From contig NZ_CP018937.1 in NCBI RefSeq assembly GCF_002849695.1, positions 4,216,001-4,280,000 of the forward strand: DNA of 64,000 nt, read 5' to 3'. A program made the translations under genes and the position numbers. Under the pieces are notes generated by a model. The model was not told the origin of the DNA. It did no database searches and worked only from the letters and a program-made list of their open reading frames with translations. This stretch comes from Bacteroides fragilis. GTDB taxonomy: Bacteria > Bacteroidota > Bacteroidia > Bacteroidales > Bacteroidaceae. Of this stretch, positions 17,787-26,246 are shown piece after piece (position 1 is the stretch's first letter; the number at the start of each line of letters is the position of its first letter).

Positions 17787-18548
17787 TCAGTCCGGAAAAA
17801 TTAGTTTTTCAAGCCACCTCAACATCTCTGCTTTACTCCTTCTGCAAGTAGCCAACAATGCTTCTAAATTACGTTTATCCCGCTCCCCCATATCAAAACC
17901 CGAATTGATACCCCTCGGATGATGAAGGTGATATAACGGTCCTTTTACACGCGCAATGGGCAACTCTAATATTTCCAGGCGTTTCACTCTTTCGGCATCT
18001 TCGGGTCCCCAACCATAAAACGCTTCATTCTCTCCGCCTGCCCGCAGATAGGCAACCCTGTTCACAAGAAAAGCTCCTCCCACCGAAGGTCTCATCCCTA
18101 TTGAAGTAGCATCCACCTTTTCCAACACTGATACGTCCTTACGGATTCTGTCACTCATAGCTTCATTCAGAAAGATAAAACGCCCGTCATACGGGAAACA
18201 CATCACACAGCCCGAACAAATCCTGCCGACCGCCTCTCTCAACTGAACCGGCGGAATAATCACATCCGTATCCCAGATACCTGCAATCGGGAACTTAGCC
18301 GATCGCAACAATATATTTAAATAACGTGTCCGGTAGAACACCGGATCATCATCTTTCACAAACCGATAGCGTACCCTCTCACACGTCTCAGACAAATAAA
18401 AACGTTGCTCCGTATCCGCTTCAAGAATATCCACAGATACCTCTGTCTGCTGTAGCAGCAAAGAAAGGATAAACCGAAGATTCTCCGCCCTCTCCGGATT
18501 ATCTACCCGCAAGGGGATGACAATGCTAACCTCTCTTGTCAGATCCAT
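17787..18548 (-). CDS. Glycosyltransferase, GT-A fold with galactosyltransferase-like C-terminus
   Basis: Probable nucleotide-sugar glycosyltransferase, 253 aa, cytoplasmic. The N-terminus VSIVIPLRVDNPER is a GT2-type Rossmann strand; the metal-binding DxD is Asp93-Thr-Asp95 in GIWDTDV. Residues 177-190 (FYGWGPEDAERVKR) resemble the GWGxED block of beta-1,4-galactosyltransferase and chondroitin-polymerase type enzymes, where the Glu/Asp pair acts in catalysis. The closing LHHPRG is also seen in such enzymes. It overlaps the LanC-like gene upstream by 10 bases, so the two are translationally coupled, and it ends the run of genes that begins with the nucleotidyltransferase fusion. The acceptor is unknown. 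Confidence 0.82.
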   Translation of the reverse strand: MDLTREVSIVIPLRVDNPERAENLRFILSLLLQQTEVSVDILEADTEQRFYLSETCERVRYRFVKDDDPVFYRTRYLNILLRSAKFPIAGIWDTDVIIPPVQLREAVGRICSGCVMCFPYDGRFIFLNEAMSDRIRKDVSVLEKVDATSIGMRPSVGGAFLVNRVAYLRAGGENEAFYGWGPEDAERVKRLEILELPIARVKGPLYHLHHPRGINSGFDMGERDKRNLEALLATCRRSKAEMLRWLEKLIFPD

Positions 18549-19168
18549 ACCGCCTCCCTTCCAGATGTAATCATGCCCTTCTCACAGTACTCCATCAGTT
18601 TCTCGACTTTTGCATTGAATACATCCAACCGATGCAACAGGCAAAGAATAAAAAACACCTCTTCGAAAAGTGAACTTTCCCTGACTCCGGGCAGTGAGTC
18701 TGCTATCCAGTCAATCAGGTAAATTAAATGCTCTTTCATTCGCAGCACCTTGATGTCTTCCTCACCTTTCCTCCGGGACAACCGGTAATACAGATAATAA
18801 GCGAGACCACAAATACCTTTCACGATGCCTAAAGTTCCGATCGCCCTACTATTAATCGTGTTAAATACCCTGCAATCGATCTGCCACAGAATCTCGTCGG
18901 CATCCCCTTCCACAAAGCCCTCCTGCAACAGATACTCAATTCCGACACCTACTCCGCACAAACCGTCACCATAAGTCACCGGAAGTTCCAAAGAACAATT
19001 CTCCATCACCTCATCCAGCAACACTTCTGCTTTCTCTTCCCACTCTTCTTCAGCCGTCTGCCGATAAAGACGATAGAATCCGATGATTTTCCCCATTTCT
19101 CCCATCATCCCCGGATTTTCTATCCCTCTTACGCTTTCCATATTTTCTTTATTGACGTAATCAATCAT
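18539..19168 (-). CDS. LanC-like protein (short), copy 2
   Basis: Alpha-helical protein of 209 aa resembling one part of the lanthionine-cyclase (LanC) alpha-toroid. The glycine turns DGLCGVGVGIEYLL and GIVKGICGLAYYLYYRL are the recognisable repeats. It shares the block GxCGxGxxIEYL...EGxxxEIL with the LanC-like protein at 27471-28178, so the two are homologous. True LanC proteins are about 400 aa with a Cys-Cys-His zinc site; no such full site is visible here, so cyclase activity is doubtful. A longer frame begins at 19243 but would overlap the licD gene by 71 bases; the ATG at 19168 lies 4 bases after the licD stop and is preferred. Confidence 0.72.
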   Translation of the reverse strand: MIDYVNKENMESVRGIENPGMMGEMGKIIGFYRLYRQTAEEEWEEKAEVLLDEVMENCSLELPVTYGDGLCGVGVGIEYLLQEGFVEGDADEILWQIDCRVFNTINSRAIGTLGIVKGICGLAYYLYYRLSRRKGEEDIKVLRMKEHLIYLIDWIADSLPGVRESSLFEEVFFILCLLHRLDVFNAKVEKLMEYCEKGMITSGREAVWI

Positions 19169-19172
19169 TTTA

Positions 19173-19799
19173 TTACACCGACCAGGCAACCACTTCCGGA
19201 ATTTGCCTTTCCTCCTCCGGGGGAAACGTTCTATAATCTCCATAACAACGGGTCAGATAAGTATCGTATCCTGACGGAACCGGAAACTCCACTCCTTCAA
19301 ATCGTGCAGTATCCAGATATTCCACCTCATCCAGCCGCAAATGAATACGGCTCTCACTCAAATTCCGTTCAAAACTGTTCGACAAAGCATTCTCATACTT
19401 ACCATCCCAATCATAGATGAAAAGATCCAACTGTAATCCACCGAACTGCATCGGCTCGGCCGGAGTCTTTTTATCCGGAACATACCGGCTGTGCCGATCT
19501 CTCAACCGCGCCTCAACCAACCAGCTCCATGGAGCCATGGCCGGTTCTGTTTCCGGAGTCTGAAAGAAAATATCCTGAGGCAGTTCCGGTACACCCTTCT
19601 CCAGAAAGAGTGCATAATCACTCCTTAACATCCCCACATCCGTATCTGTATCCCAAGGTATAAACCCCTGATGCCGGATAGCTCCCAGCAGTGTACCATA
19701 ATCGAGCCAATAATCAATATCGTGCTTCTTGCAGACAGTATCGAAAGACTGCAATAAATAAAGCATCCTCCGATGTGCCTCCTTTATATCTATATTCAT
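19173..19799 (-). CDS. LicD family phosphotransferase
   Basis: LicD-type enzymes move phosphocholine, or other phospho-amine or phosphonate groups, from a CDP/CMP carrier to a sugar. The 208-aa product has the family core DYWLDYGTLLGAIRHQGFIP at residues 29-48 followed by WDTDTD (Asp50, Asp52, Asp54), the metal/nucleotide site; the usual sequence is DDDID, so two positions are Thr instead. A second conserved region follows (LDLFIYDWDG). It starts 10 bases after the nucleotidyltransferase-aminotransferase gene, which could supply the activated donor. The acceptor could be a sugar added by one of the glycosyltransferases nearby (inference). Confidence 0.86.
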   Translation of the reverse strand: MNIDIKEAHRRMLYLLQSFDTVCKKHDIDYWLDYGTLLGAIRHQGFIPWDTDTDVGMLRSDYALFLEKGVPELPQDIFFQTPETEPAMAPWSWLVEARLRDRHSRYVPDKKTPAEPMQFGGLQLDLFIYDWDGKYENALSNSFERNLSESRIHLRLDEVEYLDTARFEGVEFPVPSGYDTYLTRCYGDYRTFPPEEERQIPEVVAWSV

Positions 19800-19809
19800 A
19801 ATTTATATT

Positions 19810-21600
19810 TTAATATTCCGGCCAAATACCGGTTTCCTCTTTACTCCTGATAGCAATACGAATATACTGCTTTCCATACATTCCCCTCTTCAAGTTACAG
19901 TCTTTTACCAGAATATCATGCTCTCTCAGCAAAACTTCCGCAAGCTCTCGGGCGCTGTACTTATGGGTCACTTCACATAAAAAGAAGTTTGCTTGTGAAG
20001 GAAATACCGCTAAATAGCCTACCTCCTGAAGTTCTTCAAAAAAGAGCGCTCTTTCCTCTCTAAAGCGGGCACATGCCTGCCGGTAGTCGATTGCATATTT
20101 GTCCAGAATCTGTAAATAGTACTCCGCCAAAGAGTTTATATTCCAAACCGGAAGTTTCTGCTGTAATTCATCCATTAATTTATGGTCACCGGAAACAGCA
20201 ATTCCCAATCGTAATCCGGGAATTCCATGTGACTTAGACAGGCTCTTTATCACCACCAGATGATTATACTCCTTCAATATCTTGTCATCAATCAGAGAAG
20301 TTTCCTCTCCGCCCTCCGAGAAGTCAATAAAAGACTCATCCACAATCAGCCGTATCGAACGCTCCTGAGTCCATCCCGCTAATGAAATCAAATCCTCGTA
20401 AGGAATACTATTTCCGGAGGGGTTATCCGGATTCAGCAATAGTAATGAAGTCACTCCCTTATCCTCAAAAAATGTTTTCAGGTCGCTTACGGTATAGCGA
20501 TAACCTGGCCTCAACGGCAAGAAAGTCTCTATCCGGTCATCACGCACCAGATATTCTTCAAATGTAGGAAGAATCACCCCCATTCTACCGGGAAGCAGCT
20601 CCATCAGCTTTCTTATCAACTCTGCCGCGCCATTCCCCACCGCGACAGCCTCCGCAGGAATGTTCCAGTGCTTCGCCACCAATCGCCTGTTTACATAACT
20701 CCCCGAAGGGTATTGCCTAAGCAGTTTATCAAAATTAGCCTTCAGTTCTTCCAGCATCCTTTCTGTCGGGAAATGTGGATTCACCAGATAAGCAAAATCA
20801 AACAAGAAAGGAAAACGCCAATACCCTCCATAACGTTTTTGGTAACCGGACAAAAGCCCTTCTTTCTTACCAAATAGCGTTTCGGCAATATCTAAATCCT
20901 GCATGTCATCTATCTCATACCACTTTTCACCCTCAAGCGGCAAAGCCTTCAGCCCGGCTTTATCCAACAAAGACAAAACGGCCAGTATTTGTTCGTAATA
21001 TGCACTACTATCAAAACATTTGCAATAGGCTTCCAGAAAAGGTACGTACTTACCTACAGAAAACTCCTTACTAAAACGATAGATATTCACCGTCTTAAAA
21101 TAAGTAGGAGTTTTTTCGTACGAAAAAGTATGTTTAGATACAAAGTCCACAATAAACTGCTTTTCATCCACAGTCACCATAGTCCCGTCCATCCAACTCT
21201 TATAACGGTCTACTACTGCTACATCCGGATACGGTTCTTCGAGCACTCTTTCAAGTATTCTCTTCTCAAAAACAATATCCGATTCTAACAATAAAGTATC
21301 ATCAGACGCTAAGTGATGCCGCGCCAGAAACAGAGAATAAATATTATTGGTATATGCATAGTAAGGGTTTTCCAGATAATAAATAGGAATTCCGCAATAT
21401 TCATTTCCCAGATACGCCCGTAGTTTGTCACCTTGAAAACCAATCACAAGCACAATCCTCGATAGTCTTGCGACTGCCAGGTTTGCCAGTAACCGATCTA
21501 TGATCCGGATACCATTCACCTCAATCATACACTTAGTGTCGTACCGGGTCAATTCTCCCAGACGCCTACCCATTCCTGCTGCCAATATAATAGCCTGCAT
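19810..21600 (-). CDS. Nucleotidyltransferase-aminotransferase fusion (PntC-like or CDP-ethanolamine type)
   Basis: Two enzymes in one chain of 596 aa. Residues 1-245 are a LicC/RmlA-like NTP transferase: QAIILAAGMGRRLGELT glycine loop, ESDIVF metal site, WYEIDDMQDLDIAE. Residues 260-596 are a fold-type I PLP enzyme of the HisC/CobD class: GNGAAELI, LNPDNPSG, VDESFIDF and the PLP lysine Lys456 in IKSLSKSHGIPG. The architecture is like PntC of Treponema, which makes CMP-aminoethylphosphonate, but no PEP mutase or phosphonopyruvate decarboxylase gene is in the window. An alternative is a phosphoserine- or phosphothreonine-type decarboxylase feeding CDP-ethanolamine or CDP-aminopropanol synthesis. 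LicD directly downstream fits either reading. Confidence 0.82.
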   Translation of the reverse strand: MQAIILAAGMGRRLGELTRYDTKCMIEVNGIRIIDRLLANLAVARLSRIVLVIGFQGDKLRAYLGNEYCGIPIYYLENPYYAYTNNIYSLFLARHHLASDDTLLLESDIVFEKRILERVLEEPYPDVAVVDRYKSWMDGTMVTVDEKQFIVDFVSKHTFSYEKTPTYFKTVNIYRFSKEFSVGKYVPFLEAYCKCFDSSAYYEQILAVLSLLDKAGLKALPLEGEKWYEIDDMQDLDIAETLFGKKEGLLSGYQKRYGGYWRFPFLFDFAYLVNPHFPTERMLEELKANFDKLLRQYPSGSYVNRRLVAKHWNIPAEAVAVGNGAAELIRKLMELLPGRMGVILPTFEEYLVRDDRIETFLPLRPGYRYTVSDLKTFFEDKGVTSLLLLNPDNPSGNSIPYEDLISLAGWTQERSIRLIVDESFIDFSEGGEETSLIDDKILKEYNHLVVIKSLSKSHGIPGLRLGIAVSGDHKLMDELQQKLPVWNINSLAEYYLQILDKYAIDYRQACARFREERALFFEELQEVGYLAVFPSQANFFLCEVTHKYSARELAEVLLREHDILVKDCNLKRGMYGKQYIRIAIRSKEETGIWPEY

Positions 21601-21736
21601 ATCTGACCCCTTATTAAGTTCCTAACTCCGGCTGACTTTTTGCCAACCGATAATAAAATCCCTCTTTGTCTGCCTCAAACAAGAAGTGCCGCAGTCCATG
21701 GCATCCAACCGAATATTATAAAAACAAGCTAATATT

Positions 21737-22960
21737 TTATGATTTAACATGGCACAAATTAGACTTTCCAATTGCTAATTCATAGTTAGAGGGTGAAGGA
21801 CAAAGATATTTACACAAACATTCTTTACAAACAGGCAATGAATCACGGGTTCTACGCCAAGACGTTCCTCTTTTTAATTCATTATAAACGATTTCCCTAT
21901 AATCATCATGCCATTTACCTATAGGGGCAAAGTTTAAATTTGCATACACAAATCCATTCTCTAGTATCCTAATTTTGCCAAAATCATTTGTATTAAGTTT
22001 TTGATTTGCAAATATCTCATTTTTAGTCCACTTAGTAGACAATATATCTTGCATATTCAGAAAGACATTGTCTTCAAAAAAAGAATAATTACCTACATTA
22101 TAGAAAGGAATGATCTTTGCATTTAAGCATAATCTTTCAATTATATCACAAGCCTCATTATATTCATTCCAAGAAGTTATTTTAAACAAATATTCAAACG
22201 GTCCTCTACTTTTAGAAATCAGAAGCAAGTTCTCAACATCAAAATCTGCGAAATCAACAAGTATTCTAATAACGGAATTTTCCAAATTCAAAATATGATC
22301 AATATCTTCATCATAGCCTCTAAGCTGTGAGTAATGAACATAAAAACTCTTTTTATAGGATATTTCATTAAGTTTTATGAGTAATTCCCTCCAATAAGGA
22401 TACAAAAACATATTACCACCTGTGAAATGAAGTTCAAATACATTTAAATACTCTAGTTTTTTCAAAATAGCTTCTAATTTTTCAAATGCCAAACTCTCAT
22501 TACTCTTATGACACCAACACATTTGTTTATAAATCAAATCACAATCTGGACAGTTTTTATTACATTTTCCTGTTAAGCAAATGAACACATCAGTTAAATT
22601 ACGTAGAACATTTCCTCCAAAAACAGAATTATCCACACCTTCTATATCCTCACCAATATTCACATCAGGAACAGCCACAATTGGCTTCTGAGGAAATTCA
22701 TCAACATCAAACAAACTACCGCAGAAGTTAGATTGCATTGAAATCACAAATTCGCCAATAGACTTTCTTCTCAACAGTTCTTCATCCACTTGTGAGCAAT
22801 ACAAATTCTCAGGTAACATCAATTGATCTATAAAAGATAATAAATCCGGGGAACATTTATAAATATATCCTTTCCCACTGATAGAATTATAAACCAATAT
22901 ATGATCTTCTTTTTTCCAAAGAAAAACATATGTTTCTACAATAAACCAATACTTTTTCAT
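21737..22960 (-). CDS. Radical-SAM-like SPASM protein (second, possibly auxiliary) of the double-glycine peptide system
   Basis: 407-aa relative of peptide-modifying radical SAM enzymes, corresponding in position and appearance to the 'pseudo-rSAM' partner described for GG-Bacteroidales peptide loci. Here the cluster motif C133-x3-C137-x2-C140 (CLTGKCNKNCPDCD) is intact, followed by FTGGNMFLYP in place of the usual GGEP. The C-terminus has a Cys-rich SPASM-like block (CKECLCKYLCPSP, then CHVKS at the end). Its ATG overlaps the stop of the maturase gene by four bases, so both are made together. It may be an active second enzyme or a binding partner; sequence alone does not decide. Confidence 0.8.
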   Translation of the reverse strand: MKKYWFIVETYVFLWKKEDHILVYNSISGKGYIYKCSPDLLSFIDQLMLPENLYCSQVDEELLRRKSIGEFVISMQSNFCGSLFDVDEFPQKPIVAVPDVNIGEDIEGVDNSVFGGNVLRNLTDVFICLTGKCNKNCPDCDLIYKQMCWCHKSNESLAFEKLEAILKKLEYLNVFELHFTGGNMFLYPYWRELLIKLNEISYKKSFYVHYSQLRGYDEDIDHILNLENSVIRILVDFADFDVENLLLISKSRGPFEYLFKITSWNEYNEACDIIERLCLNAKIIPFYNVGNYSFFEDNVFLNMQDILSTKWTKNEIFANQKLNTNDFGKIRILENGFVYANLNFAPIGKWHDDYREIVYNELKRGTSWRRTRDSLPVCKECLCKYLCPSPSNYELAIGKSNLCHVKS

Positions 22961-24426
22961 GCAAACACCATTTTATTAACTTCTTCAAATAAACTTGGAT
23001 TCTTCTCAAGCACTCCAAATATCTCAGACAAATAATGTTGATATTGAATTTCATTCATCTTTACGTGACATACCGGTACCCCATTTTTCAAAGGAAACTG
23101 TAAGAAGCACTCACCACAATTCTCTATTAAATAGCATCCCCGGCACTGAGATCTCATTTTTTCATAATAAGAATTATATATGCTAGCAATCTCCTCAAAG
23201 TTCAAATGTACTTCATTATCTACAGTGCCCAACACATGATGTAAACTGATCCTCTCACATGTTAACAATTTATTATCAGCTGTCACAAACATCTTTTTAA
23301 AAAAAGGCAAACAGGTTCCGGTAGGTATTCTCTTTTTCTGCTTGATAGTCCCATACAATACCTCACAATAATGTTTATAAGCGTTATCTAATTGATAATA
23401 AAAGAAGAATCCCAATTCCTTATATACTGGAGACCTATCCTTTCTTTTAATCATCATTTCTGGAGACTCTTTATAATCTTTAGCTATTTCTTGATATTTT
23501 TGTTCATCACTTAGTGCTGTATGTGAAATCGTCTCTATTAAAGGAATTTTACCAAATTCATTGAATATAAAATCATGTATATCATCGACCGAAGAATGGC
23601 TATTCAAGACTGAGTTAAATTCAACCTTATTCTGAAAGTAATCAGGGTATTGCTGTTGTAACTTTTTCACATTTTCATACACCGTTTGAAAGGATTGTTC
23701 CCCATCAGGCTTTATTCTCAACACATTATGTGCTTCATTGCCATCCATACTGATCAATAAAGAAAAATTGTGTCTAACAATAAAGTCTCTATACCGGTCA
23801 AGCAGTAAGGCATTAGTAGTCATACTATATATAAATACCAAACCTGTCCTTTCAGTAATACTTTCGCATAGAAAAACAATTTTTTCAATCAAAGAAAAGT
23901 TAACCAAAGGCTCTCCACCATAAAATCCTATTCTGATCGGATGTTCATAAGAAAGATTTTTATTGGAAGTCCACAAAGACATTAAATAATTCAATACAGT
24001 TTCAACTGTTTCAAAACTCAGATTTTTTTTCTCCACTTTATCTGAGTACATGTCTCCATAGCAACAATATTGACATCGCAGGTTACAGTTACCTGTTACT
24101 TGAAAAAGAACATTATCTATGAATGCAATTTGCTTCTCCACAATTTCCGGAGTTATTTTTCCATCGATAAAATCTTCCTCATTAATTTCTTCAAAGAAAC
24201 CATTATTCCTCAAAAATAGATATTTATCCAATAACAAACGTTTTTCATCATCACCTATTTCTAAATTCTGATTCATTATTTTAGCAAACAAAGCTTCCTC
24301 TCCATCATTGTTGTCCAATGCCTCTATCACCTTTATCACAGGGTGTACATTCAGCAAAGACGACTTTCTACTATTATATAGGTAATAGTTTCCTTCCTCA
24401 GTTCTAAAAAAAGTAAATGATTTCAT
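22957..24426 (-). CDS. Radical SAM/SPASM peptide maturase
   Basis: 489-aa enzyme expected to install a bond in the precursor peptide encoded at 25811-26047. The N-terminal 100 residues resemble a peptide-recognition region; the SAM cluster motif is C114-x3-C118-x2-C121 in TGNCNLRCQYCCYG; FYGGEPLVN binds SAM; and the C-terminal SPASM domain shows a cysteine set in LLTCERISL, QCRGCYLIENCGECF and VCHVK that would hold one or two extra [4Fe-4S] clusters. It overlaps both neighbours by four bases (beta-propeller upstream, second SPASM protein downstream). The type of cross-link (thioether, C-C or other) cannot be read from sequence. Confidence 0.88.
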   Translation of the reverse strand: MKSFTFFRTEEGNYYLYNSRKSSLLNVHPVIKVIEALDNNDGEEALFAKIMNQNLEIGDDEKRLLLDKYLFLRNNGFFEEINEEDFIDGKITPEIVEKQIAFIDNVLFQVTGNCNLRCQYCCYGDMYSDKVEKKNLSFETVETVLNYLMSLWTSNKNLSYEHPIRIGFYGGEPLVNFSLIEKIVFLCESITERTGLVFIYSMTTNALLLDRYRDFIVRHNFSLLISMDGNEAHNVLRIKPDGEQSFQTVYENVKKLQQQYPDYFQNKVEFNSVLNSHSSVDDIHDFIFNEFGKIPLIETISHTALSDEQKYQEIAKDYKESPEMMIKRKDRSPVYKELGFFFYYQLDNAYKHYCEVLYGTIKQKKRIPTGTCLPFFKKMFVTADNKLLTCERISLHHVLGTVDNEVHLNFEEIASIYNSYYEKMRSQCRGCYLIENCGECFLQFPLKNGVPVCHVKMNEIQYQHYLSEIFGVLEKNPSLFEEVNKMVFA

Positions 24427-25667
24427 TTTGTTTTCAAATTAGCTATTATCAATATTGGATTATCATCTTCTCGCACGCGCTTCATCAAGTTCAGTATTTG
24501 CGGAGCCACAGCCCGTCCGGCAGACTGTTCCTCTTCTATAAATTCTTTCAACTTATAAGGCCATACAGTGGCTAAAAGCTTTTCATTACACGCTCCCCAA
24601 GAAGGAAAGAAGGTCTTCATACCACCCAGATTATCTACAAATTGCTTCACGGCAAACGTCTCACCCGTACGTTTATTGTAAATAGCTGTTAATGGAGGAG
24701 TCTCAGGCAGTTTACGCAGCTCCCTGAATGGCATGCATTCATAGACAGATAAAAAAACGAAACGCTCTGTTTCAAAAACACCGGATACTATATATTTGTG
24801 ATCCAACATTTTAATCATTTTTGCATTTTCCAAGTTGCCCGATTCCCAACATTTAAAAGCTTCAGACAACAATCCATCTTCATATAGATACTGGGTAGGA
24901 AACCGTAATTCTTCATCCAACTCCACCACCCAGCGAGGCATCAGGGAAGTGGGGGTAACAGTAAAAACTGTATCCGTATAAAAATTATAAAATAAGGTCG
25001 TATCTTTATAGTAGCTCGTATACTTCACACTCGCCATCATAGACGGAGCGGGCCCTTTCCTGTTCCACGGTATCATACAGCGTTTGGCTACAAACTCGTA
25101 ATCCGTATTTATGAAATAAACCGTATCCGGAAAATTATAAAACATCAGGTTTTCTCCTGCCGGAGCAAAGCAGACCTTATTGACCATACGCCCAACCGGC
25201 GCAGTGTCCATCGTTTTCTGGGCATACCAGCTTAGCTCTTTCCCCGTACACTTCCCCCGGTCATCATATTCTATTATTTTAGAGGCATTCCCATAGAAAT
25301 GATTATTCAAATATACTATTTCGGCCACATGCGCATAGATATCTTCACAAGCCCCTTGACCCTGGCTCCCAATACGGAACAAGAACTGCCCATTCCAATC
25401 AAAACAATAGTTTGAGTAAAATATGTATTGGGGAGAAAAGGTCAAACGCTGATAATTACCTAACATACAATTCGGATTCGTTTCCAAAGGAATATAACTG
25501 ACACTATCCACCAGCTCCGAAAGCATCATTTCCTCTCGAACATTCTTTATCGCAGTTGACAAATGAATAATATTATCCCGAACAACAGGAGTAGGATCCA
25601 CTGTTTTTCTGTTACTACAAGCCGTGAAGCCCAATATCATAGCACCCAGTATCAATATCATTCGCAT
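24423..25667 (-). CDS. 6-bladed beta-propeller lipoprotein of the peptide locus
   Basis: 414-aa lipoprotein with signal peptide and lipobox GFTAC (Cys16), then the propeller opening EEMMLSELVDSVSYIPLETN, FLFRIGSQGQGACEDIY, and the typical C-terminus REDDNPILIIANLK. It is the first gene after the precursor, behind a strong hairpin, and overlaps the maturase ATG by four bases, so its production is tied to the modifying enzymes. A role in export, surface display or sensing of the peptide is plausible, but no function is established for this family. Confidence 0.86.
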   Translation of the reverse strand: MRMILILGAMILGFTACSNRKTVDPTPVVRDNIIHLSTAIKNVREEMMLSELVDSVSYIPLETNPNCMLGNYQRLTFSPQYIFYSNYCFDWNGQFLFRIGSQGQGACEDIYAHVAEIVYLNNHFYGNASKIIEYDDRGKCTGKELSWYAQKTMDTAPVGRMVNKVCFAPAGENLMFYNFPDTVYFINTDYEFVAKRCMIPWNRKGPAPSMMASVKYTSYYKDTTLFYNFYTDTVFTVTPTSLMPRWVVELDEELRFPTQYLYEDGLLSEAFKCWESGNLENAKMIKMLDHKYIVSGVFETERFVFLSVYECMPFRELRKLPETPPLTAIYNKRTGETFAVKQFVDNLGGMKTFFPSWGACNEKLLATVWPYKLKEFIEEEQSAGRAVAPQILNLMKRVREDDNPILIIANLKTK

Positions 25668-25696
25668 AGTTCTATACTATCATTAAGTCAAAAATA

Positions 25697-25741
25697 GTTT
25701 ATGCTTGCTGCTTTTCCTGCGAAAAGACAGCAAACATAAAC
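25697..25741 (-). terminator. Hairpin/attenuator between precursor peptide and modification genes
   Basis: Nearly perfect inverted repeat: outer arms of 14 bases at 25697-25710 and 25728-25741 (one G-U pair), inner arms CTTTTC/GAAAAG, 4-base tip. On the - strand it is followed by TATTTTTG. Placed between the precursor and the propeller-maturase genes it would end most transcripts after the precursor and let a fraction read through. Confidence 0.72.
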
Positions 25742-25810
25742 ACTTTATTCTCGCTACAGGCCATTACAGATTATCAAGTCTACTTTACTGGACTCATATA
25801 ATTAGTAGAT

Positions 25811-26047
25811 TTAAAAATTAGAAGATTTAAAAAATTCCGCTTCATGTTTTAATCCCAAATCCGAGTAATAATTATGCTCATTGTATTGATTTGAACAAGC
25901 ACACGAACATTTACCTGTATCTGTATTGGCCTGAAGATTCTCCTTTCCAAAATAACAATAATTGCCACCGTAAAGATTTGCCATATCACGAGATTCCAAA
26001 TTAGACTTATTAAGTCCATTCAGTTTAATTGAGTTTAATTTTTTCAT
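25811..26047 (-). CDS. Double-glycine leader precursor peptide (GG-Bacteroidales type RiPP precursor)
   Basis: 78-aa peptide. The leader MKKLNSIKLNGLNKSNLE...MANLYGG ends in Gly27-Gly28, the typical cleavage site of Bacteroidales double-glycine precursors, which share KKLN...L...M near the start. The 50-residue core has four cysteines (C31, C47, C49, C51; spacing C-x15-C-x-C-x-C), two Tyr-rich segments and a hydrophobic end. A longer frame opens upstream at 26155, but the added residues are a hydrophobic stretch unlike any leader, and the ATG at 26047 begins the known leader pattern. The core would be the substrate of the radical SAM/SPASM maturase downstream. No peptidase-transporter for leader removal is present in the window. 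Confidence 0.82.
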   Translation of the reverse strand: MKKLNSIKLNGLNKSNLESRDMANLYGGNYCYFGKENLQANTDTGKCSCACSNQYNEHNYYSDLGLKHEAEFFKSSNF

Positions 26048-26246
26048 AAATATAATTTTAAAAAGTAAAACAATAAAACAGTCACACACTGTATAAAAAC
26101 AGACATTTTTTAATACAAATTTCTCCTTCAGCCACTTTTCGGATTTAAGGTTCAACCATAATGGACTATTACTAAGGCTATGGGCGGCTCTATTTCCCTA
26201 AAGTTCCACGCTGTTTAGATTGACTACTGTCACAAACAATCAGAAC

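Noticed and set aside
21601..21736. Small peptide frame (about 25 codons, MDCGTSCLRQ...) between the SPASM protein and the fusion gene
   Set aside because: No leader motif, no double glycine and too short to support; more likely leader sequence of the downstream gene.
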